From DATAWZ01 sp036266975 (GTDB lineage: Bacteria; Actinomycetota; Thermoleophilia; Solirubrobacterales; Solirubrobacteraceae), in NCBI GenBank assembly GCA_036266975.1, contig DATAWZ010000244.1, positions 1 to 19,008 on the forward strand: 19,008 nt of DNA. Reading direction: 5' to 3'. Positions within the stretch are counted from its first letter, which is position 1; each line of letters starts with the position of its first letter. A program made the translations under genes and the position numbers. Under the pieces are notes generated by a model, which saw nothing but the letters and a program-made list of their open reading frames with translations, was not told the DNA's origin and ran no database searches. Below are positions 14,505-19,008 of the stretch, in pieces.

Positions 14505-16784
14505 ATGATGTTCACCGCACGCCGGACGCGCGCCACGATCGGCGTGCTGGTCAGCGCACTGGCCGCCGTCGCCGTCCTCGCGTTCGCCGCGCCCGCCGGC
14601 GCGTGGACGCCCGAAGCGGCCACCTACGGGCTCGGAACGGCCCAGTACACGGTGACCGCGCCCGACGGCACGCCGCTGCACGTCCAGGTCGTCTACCCCA
14701 CCGATCCGAAGACCGGCAAGCCGGCCCCCGGCCCCTTCCCCGTGCTGCTCAGCCAGAGCCCCTACGTCTCGAGCGTGAGCGCCAACGAGCCCCTCGGGAC
14801 GGTCGGCGACCTCGACATCGGCGCCATCGCCGGCAACGACCCCTATCTGGTCGAGCGCGGCTACATCGGCGTCACGATGGACATCCGCGGGACCGGCGGC
14901 TCGGGGGGCCAGTGGAACCTGCTCCAGCCCCAGGAGGCCCAGGACGGGTTGACCGTCGTGCACTGGGCGGCAACCCAGCTGCCCGACTCCGATGGCAAGG
15001 TGGGTCTCGTCGGCGCGTCCTACCTGGGCATCACCCAGTTCCCGGTCGCCGCCGACGCCGGGCCGAACTCGCCGATCAAGGCGATCTTCCCGATCATCGC
15101 CGCCAACGACGTCTACCGCGACGAGGTCTCCGCCGGCGGGCTGGTGAGCGCCGAGTTCAACCTGCCCTACCTGCTGGCGATCGGCGCGGGCGTGAACACG
15201 ATTGCGCCGATCGCGAGCCCGGGCGCCGATACGCCCCAGGTGGTCGCCGACCACGTCAGCGGGCTGCTGGACCAGAGCGTGCCCCTGCTGCTGAGCATCG
15301 CCACCGGCGGCACCGACGCCTACGACGGGCCGTTCTGGCAGGAACGCGATCCGATCAACGACCTGCAGAAGATCGTCGCCAACGGGATCCCCGCTTTCCT
15401 GGTCGGAGGCTGGTTCGACCTCTTCCAGCGCGGCGAGCCGCTGAACTACTCCGGCTTCCAAAACGCCTACGACGGGCGGCCCGTGCTCGGCCCGATGACC
15501 GCCACCCAGCCGGTCACCGGGCGCTACCAGCTCCTGCAGGGACCCTGGTACCACGTCACGATCGGCGCGGGGCTCGACTACCACGGGCTGGACCTCGACG
15601 GGGTCGAGCTGGCCTGGTTCGACCGCTGGCTGAAGGACATCCCGACGGGCATCGACCAGACCCAGAACCCCTTCCACGCCTACGACCTCGGCAGCGACCA
15701 GTGGGTCGAGGCCTCACACTTCCCCTTCCCGCAGGCCACGCCGACGCGCTACTACCTCGGCGCCGGCGGCTCGCTCTCGACGAGCGCACCGACCGCGTCC
15801 AGCGGGGCCGATCCGCTCCTCTGGACCGGCGTCTCGCTTCAGTGCGCAAACTCGCTCGAGCAGTGGGCGGCGGGCGCCGGCGTGCTCGGCCTGAGCTTCC
15901 TGGGCCTGACCGATCCGTGCACCCAGAACGCCACGCTCTCGCAGATCGGCCCGGGGACCGAGAACTACACCACCGCGCCGTTCAGCAAGGCCGAGACGCT
16001 CGCCGGACCGATCGGCGCCACGCTGTACGCGAGCGCGAACACCAAGGACACCGAGTGGGTGGTCACCGTCTCGGACGTCGCGCCCAACGGCGAGTCCCGC
16101 TCGCTCACCGAGGGCGTCCTGGATGGCTCGCTCCGCGCCCTGGACCGGGGCGACACGTGGGACGCGCCGGACGGGATGCCGATCCTCCCCTACCACCCGT
16201 TCACCCAGGCCTCGGCTCAGCCGGTGGCCCCCGGGCAGGTGACTCGCTACGACGTGGAGATCTTCACCACGTTCGACACGATCGAGCCCGGCCATCGACT
16301 GCGGATCACGGTGTCGACCTCCGAGACCCCGCACATCATCCCCACGTTGACCGAGTTGACCAACCTCGTCGGCGGCGCCTACCAGCTCCAGCGCAACGCG
16401 AGCGCTCCGTCGAGCCTCGAGCTGCCGCTCGCTCCGGCCGGGTCCTTCCCGGCGGCGACGGGCGGCCCGCTCGAGGCCCAGAGCCCGAGCCAAGGGGTCG
16501 CCGGGAACAGCGTCACCGCGCCGGCGTGCGTCGGGCGCCGGACGGTCACCATCCACCCGGCGCCTGCCCACCTGGCCGCGATCAAGACCGTCAGCGCGAC
16601 GGTCAACGGCCGCCGAGCGAAGGTCCGGCGAAGCGGGCGTGACGGGGTCGTCGTGAGCCTCGCCGGCCGCCCGCGCGAGACCGTAACGGTGGTGTTGCGG
16701 GGCACGCTGCGTAACGGGCGCCGCTTCGAGGCGAAGCGGCGGGTGCGCACGTGCGCACCCAAGGCGACCACGCCGCACCGATAG
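14505..16784 (+). CDS. Secreted CocE/NonD-type hydrolase (X-Pro dipeptidyl-peptidase-like)
   Basis: A 759-residue exported serine hydrolase. The signal peptide ends near PAGA-W (33/34). The catalytic alpha/beta domain has DIRGTGGSGG (about 126-135), the nucleophile elbow GASYLG with Ser172, the acid GGWFD with Asp305 and the histidine GPWYH with His350, so the triad is complete. The beta-jelly-roll X-Pro-peptidase C-terminal domain follows, with the motif PGHRLRITVSTSE. An extra roughly 100-residue basic beta-rich tail carries two cysteines (PACVGR, VRTCAP). Relatives cleave X-Pro peptides, cocaine-like esters or glutaryl amides, and the substrate here is unknown. I chose the ATG at 14505, where GGAGCAGGA precedes it and the signal peptide starts. 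TetR-type control is likely from the divergent regulator. Confidence 0.9.
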   Translation: MMFTARRTRATIGVLVSALAAVAVLAFAAPAGAWTPEAATYGLGTAQYTVTAPDGTPLHVQVVYPTDPKTGKPAPGPFPVLLSQSPYVSSVSANEPLGTVGDLDIGAIAGNDPYLVERGYIGVTMDIRGTGGSGGQWNLLQPQEAQDGLTVVHWAATQLPDSDGKVGLVGASYLGITQFPVAADAGPNSPIKAIFPIIAANDVYRDEVSAGGLVSAEFNLPYLLAIGAGVNTIAPIASPGADTPQVVADHVSGLLDQSVPLLLSIATGGTDAYDGPFWQERDPINDLQKIVANGIPAFLVGGWFDLFQRGEPLNYSGFQNAYDGRPVLGPMTATQPVTGRYQLLQGPWYHVTIGAGLDYHGLDLDGVELAWFDRWLKDIPTGIDQTQNPFHAYDLGSDQWVEASHFPFPQATPTRYYLGAGGSLSTSAPTASSGADPLLWTGVSLQCANSLEQWAAGAGVLGLSFLGLTDPCTQNATLSQIGPGTENYTTAPFSKAETLAGPIGATLYASANTKDTEWVVTVSDVAPNGESRSLTEGVLDGSLRALDRGDTWDAPDGMPILPYHPFTQASAQPVAPGQVTRYDVEIFTTFDTIEPGHRLRITVSTSETPHIIPTLTELTNLVGGAYQLQRNASAPSSLELPLAPAGSFPAATGGPLEAQSPSQGVAGNSVTAPACVGRRTVTIHPAPAHLAAIKTVSATVNGRRAKVRRSGRDGVVVSLAGRPRETVTVVLRGTLRNGRRFEAKRRVRTCAPKATTPHR
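16741..16760. repeat. Perfect 20-bp palindrome near the end of the CocE-like gene
   Basis: GGGTGCGCAC followed by its exact reverse complement GTGCGCACCC lies 22 bp before the hydrolase stop codon. In RNA it would form an 8-bp stem with an ACGT loop on either strand. It lies between convergent genes that are only 8 bp apart, so a bidirectional terminator-like role is possible, but no T-run follows. Confidence 0.5.
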
Positions 16785-16792
16785 GCCGGCGT

Positions 16793-17674
16793 TCAGTCCG
16801 CCGACGGCGGCGAGGCGAGCACGCAGCAATCGCCTCCCGCGCGGCGCGCGGTGCGCAGCGCCGCGTGGGCCCGGGCCGCGAGCTGGACCGGGCTCTCGTC
16901 CCGATCCCAGAAGGCGAGCCCTGCGGAGGTGGTCAACCCGCCAGGGGTCGCCGCTCGGGCGCGCTCGACGACGGCGTCGCCGATCTCCGGCGCGCAGTCG
17001 GGCAGGACGGCCGCGTAGTCGAGCTCGCCGAACTCGTAGTGGGCGATGGTGTCGGTATCGCGCAGCGCGCGCCGCCACGCCTCGGTGCTCCCGGCGAGCG
17101 CATCGACCGCGGCCGCGCCGCCGAGGTCGTCGAGCCCGTCCAGGGAGAAGATGGCCAGCGCGACCGGCGCGCCCGAGCGCCGTGCGCGCCCCAGCTCGCG
17201 GCGTAGGTCATCGCGCCAGGTGCCGCGTTCGGGCAGCGTCACGCCGATGCGAGGTGGCTCGGGCTCGCGGGCGAGCTTCGAGCAGATCACCAGCCACACC
17301 GACCCGTCCTCGGGGTGCTCGAAGGGGGACACCGCGGCCTCGCAGCGCAGCGCGGCGCCGTCCTCTCGCAGGACCGTCATGACCCCGGCCCAGCCATGTC
17401 CGCGCTGCAGCACGGCGTCGGCCTTGGCGCCCAGCACTGCCGAGGCCGCTTGCCCCTCCAGCCCGCGCTCGCCGTAGCCGAGCAGCGCGTTCAGCCGCGG
17501 GTTGCTCCAGGCGACCGTCCGATCGGAAACGCGGATCACGAGCACGCCCTCGGTGATGCGCGCGACGATCGCTCGGTAGAGCGCCAATTCGGCCTGGTCC
17601 GGCAGCATCCGCTCCCCTGTCAATGCGACCGGCGGCTGACCGGTCGGGCGTCCCTCGGGCGCCGCCCCGATCAT
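16793..17674 (-). CDS. PAS domain protein with degenerate GGDEF domain
   Basis: A 293-residue soluble signalling protein. Residues about 28-135 form a PAS domain (RAIVARITEGVLVIRVSDRTVAWSN, then LLGYGERGLEGQ). Residues about 145-290 fit the GGDEF fold: TWRDDLRRELGRARRSGAPVALAIFSLDGLDDLGG and a late AGLAFWDRDE segment. The signature loop reads FGELD instead of GGDEF (about 215-219), so diguanylate cyclase activity is doubtful. It may bind GTP or c-di-GMP, or act as a scaffold. I chose the ATG at 17674; ATG at residue 23 (MLPDQAEL) is an alternative. It is divergent from thiC, and its 5' end lies about 26 bp from the riboswitch. Confidence 0.8.
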   Translation of the reverse strand: MIGAAPEGRPTGQPPVALTGERMLPDQAELALYRAIVARITEGVLVIRVSDRTVAWSNPRLNALLGYGERGLEGQAASAVLGAKADAVLQRGHGWAGVMTVLREDGAALRCEAAVSPFEHPEDGSVWLVICSKLAREPEPPRIGVTLPERGTWRDDLRRELGRARRSGAPVALAIFSLDGLDDLGGAAAVDALAGSTEAWRRALRDTDTIAHYEFGELDYAAVLPDCAPEIGDAVVERARAATPGGLTTSAGLAFWDRDESPVQLAARAHAALRTARRAGGDCCVLASPPSAD

Positions 17675-17700
17675 AGTCCGCTCGGTTCTGTCAGGATCGA

Positions 17701-17782
17701 GGAGAACTGGGGAGCCCACGGGCTGAGAGGGCGCGCCGCGCCGACCCACAGAACCTGATCTGGATCATGCCAGCGAAGGGAG
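17701..17782 (+). ncRNA. TPP riboswitch (THI element) upstream of thiC
   Basis: The diagnostic core is present in order: GGGGAGCCC, GGGCTGAGAGGG (CTGAGA at 17723-17728), a GC-rich P3 helix (GGCGC-GCC-GCGCC), GAACCTGATCTGG (17751-17763) and ATGCCAGCGAAGGGA to 17781. These match the thi-box consensus that binds thiamine pyrophosphate. The 3' end includes AGGGAG (17777-17782), five bases before the thiC ATG, so it doubles as the ribosome site and TPP binding would block translation. I could not draw a convincing P1 closing helix, so the 5' boundary is approximate. Confidence 0.95.
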
Positions 17783-17787
17783 CCGCT

Positions 17788-19008
17788 ATGCCCCACCGGA
17801 CCGCCTTTCCCGCCGACGCGGAGTGCGTCACCCAACGCCACGTCGCCCGCCAGGGCGTGGTCTCGCCCGAGATGGAGCGGGTCGCCGAGCGTGAGCACCT
17901 GCCCGCGGAGACCGTTCGCGACGAGGTCGCCCGCGGGCGCATGATCATCCCGGCGAACATCGGCCACCGTGCCCTGGACCCGATGGCCATCGGCCTGCGG
18001 GCGCGCGTGAAGATCAACGCCAACATCGGCAACTCGCCGACGAGCTCGTCGCTGGCCGAGGAGGTTCAGAAGCTCACGGTCTCGGAGAAGTGGGGCGCCG
18101 ACACGGTGATGGACCTGTCCACGGGCAAGCTGATCGACGAGACGCGCGAGGCGATCATCGCCGCCGCGACCGTGCCGATCGGCACCGTTCCGATCTACCA
18201 GGCGATCGAGCAGGTCAAGCAGATCGAGGACCTGACCGCCGACCTGCTGCTCGAGGTCATCGAGCACCAGGCACGCCAGGGGGTCGACTACATGACGATT
18301 CACGCCGGCGTGCGGCTCGAGCACCTGCCGCTGTGCCAGCACCGCGTGACCGGGATCGTCTCGCGCGGCGGAGGGGTGCTCGCGCGCTGGATGGTCCACC
18401 ACCTCGCCGAGAACCCGCTGTACGAGCGCTTCGACGATGTGCTGGCGATCATGCGTCGCTACGACGTCTCGATCTCGCTCGGCGACGGGCTGCGCCCGGG
18501 CTCGATCGCCGACGCCTCCGACGCCGCCCAGTTCGCCGAGCTACAGACGCTCGGCGAGCTGACCACGCGCGCCTGGGAGCAGGACGTGCAGGTCATGATC
18601 GAGGGCCCCGGGCACGTCCCGATGGACCAGCTCGAGATGAACGTGCGCCGCCAGCAGGAGGTCTGTCACGAGGCGCCCTTCTACACGCTCGGGCCGCTCG
18701 TCACCGACATCGCCCCCGGCTACGACCACATCACGTCGGCCATCGGCGCCGCCATCGTCGGCTGGCACGGGACCTCGATGCTCTGCTACGTCACGCCCAA
18801 GGAGCACTTGGGGCTCCCCAACGCCGAGGACGTCAAGCAGGGCCTGATCGCCTACCGGATCGCCGCCCACGCCGCCGACCTGGCGCGCGGCAACCGCCGG
18901 GCGGCCGAGTGGGACCGCGAGCTCAGCCAGGCGCGCTTCGACTTCGACTGGCGGCGGCAGTTCGAGCTGGCGCTCGACCCGGGCACCGCGCAGGCGATGC
19001 ACGACGAG
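17788..19008 (+). CDS. thiC: Phosphomethylpyrimidine synthase ThiC (partial, runs off right edge)
   Basis: The first 407 codons are present, with no stop before the window ends. ThiC is a radical-SAM enzyme that converts aminoimidazole ribotide to HMP-phosphate for the thiamine pyrimidine. Family blocks seen are IIPANIGH, KINANIGNSPTSS, EKWGADTVMDLSTG, GTVPIYQA, TIHAGV, SRGGG, SISLGDGLRPGS, MIEGPGHVPMDQ, PGYDHITSAIGAA, LCYVTPKEHLGLPN and ARFDFDWRRQFELALDP. The C-terminal CxxCxxxxC cluster motif lies just beyond the edge. It lacks the long N-terminal extension of some ThiC proteins, which is usual in many bacteria. Expression is under the TPP riboswitch directly upstream. Confidence 0.97.
   Translation, partial: MPHRTAFPADAECVTQRHVARQGVVSPEMERVAEREHLPAETVRDEVARGRMIIPANIGHRALDPMAIGLRARVKINANIGNSPTSSSLAEEVQKLTVSEKWGADTVMDLSTGKLIDETREAIIAAATVPIGTVPIYQAIEQVKQIEDLTADLLLEVIEHQARQGVDYMTIHAGVRLEHLPLCQHRVTGIVSRGGGVLARWMVHHLAENPLYERFDDVLAIMRRYDVSISLGDGLRPGSIADASDAAQFAELQTLGELTTRAWEQDVQVMIEGPGHVPMDQLEMNVRRQQEVCHEAPFYTLGPLVTDIAPGYDHITSAIGAAIVGWHGTSMLCYVTPKEHLGLPNAEDVKQGLIAYRIAAHAADLARGNRRAAEWDRELSQARFDFDWRRQFELALDPGTAQAMHDE

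Noticed and set aside
14465..16642. 725-codon plus-strand open frame in another frame of the CocE-like gene
   Set aside because: It is very Arg-rich and overlaps the frame with the complete catalytic triad and signal peptide.

Overview
The window is high-GC DNA, densely packed on both strands, with almost no intergenic space. Codon use, many 1-8 bp start/stop overlaps, several apparently SD-less starts, a delta-60 repeat protein, a Fur/NiCoT pair and a TPP-riboswitch thiC all suggest an actinobacterium. The Solirubrobacterales/Thermoleophilia are my best guess; this is inference from style and gene content, not from a marker gene.

Layout. (1) 1-1651: two divergent PAPS-type sulfotransferases. 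The left one runs off the window edge and continues in frame into what looks like the N-terminus of a type III polyketide synthase. (2) 1652-2520 (minus): a translationally coupled pair of thioredoxin-fold proteins. (3) 2530-5259 (plus): a PcaD-like hydrolase, a Fur-family regulator with a His-Glu tail, a NiCoT nickel/cobalt permease and a TatA-like protein. (4) 5276-8526 (minus): a four-gene overlapping operon with Rieske dioxygenase alpha and beta subunits, a 65-aa protein and a phytoene-desaturase-like FAD enzyme. It diverges from an HxlR-type regulator (8556-9026), and an inverted repeat and overlapping -10 elements lie between them. (5) 9060-12243 (plus): a Pro-rich predicted lipoprotein and a secreted delta-60 repeat protein. 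(6) 12240-13571 (minus): APS kinase followed by a third sulfotransferase, a PAPS-making and PAPS-using pair. (7) 13736-16784: a TetR regulator divergent from a secreted CocE/X-Pro-dipeptidyl-peptidase-like hydrolase. The hydrolase promoter has a perfect inverted repeat filling the -35/-10 spacer, and a 29-bp near-palindrome lies at the TetR 5' end. (8) 16793-17674 (minus): a PAS plus degenerate-GGDEF protein. (9) 17701-19008 (plus): a TPP riboswitch and thiC, truncated by the right edge.

The main theme is sulfation. There are three sulfotransferases, one APS kinase and one apparent sulfotransferase-type III PKS fusion. Type III PKS plus PAPS sulfotransferase chemistry is known from caprazamycin biosynthesis, which makes the fusion at the left edge the most interesting lead. 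The second theme is a compact oxygenase operon with a clear candidate operator but no ferredoxin or reductase gene next to it.
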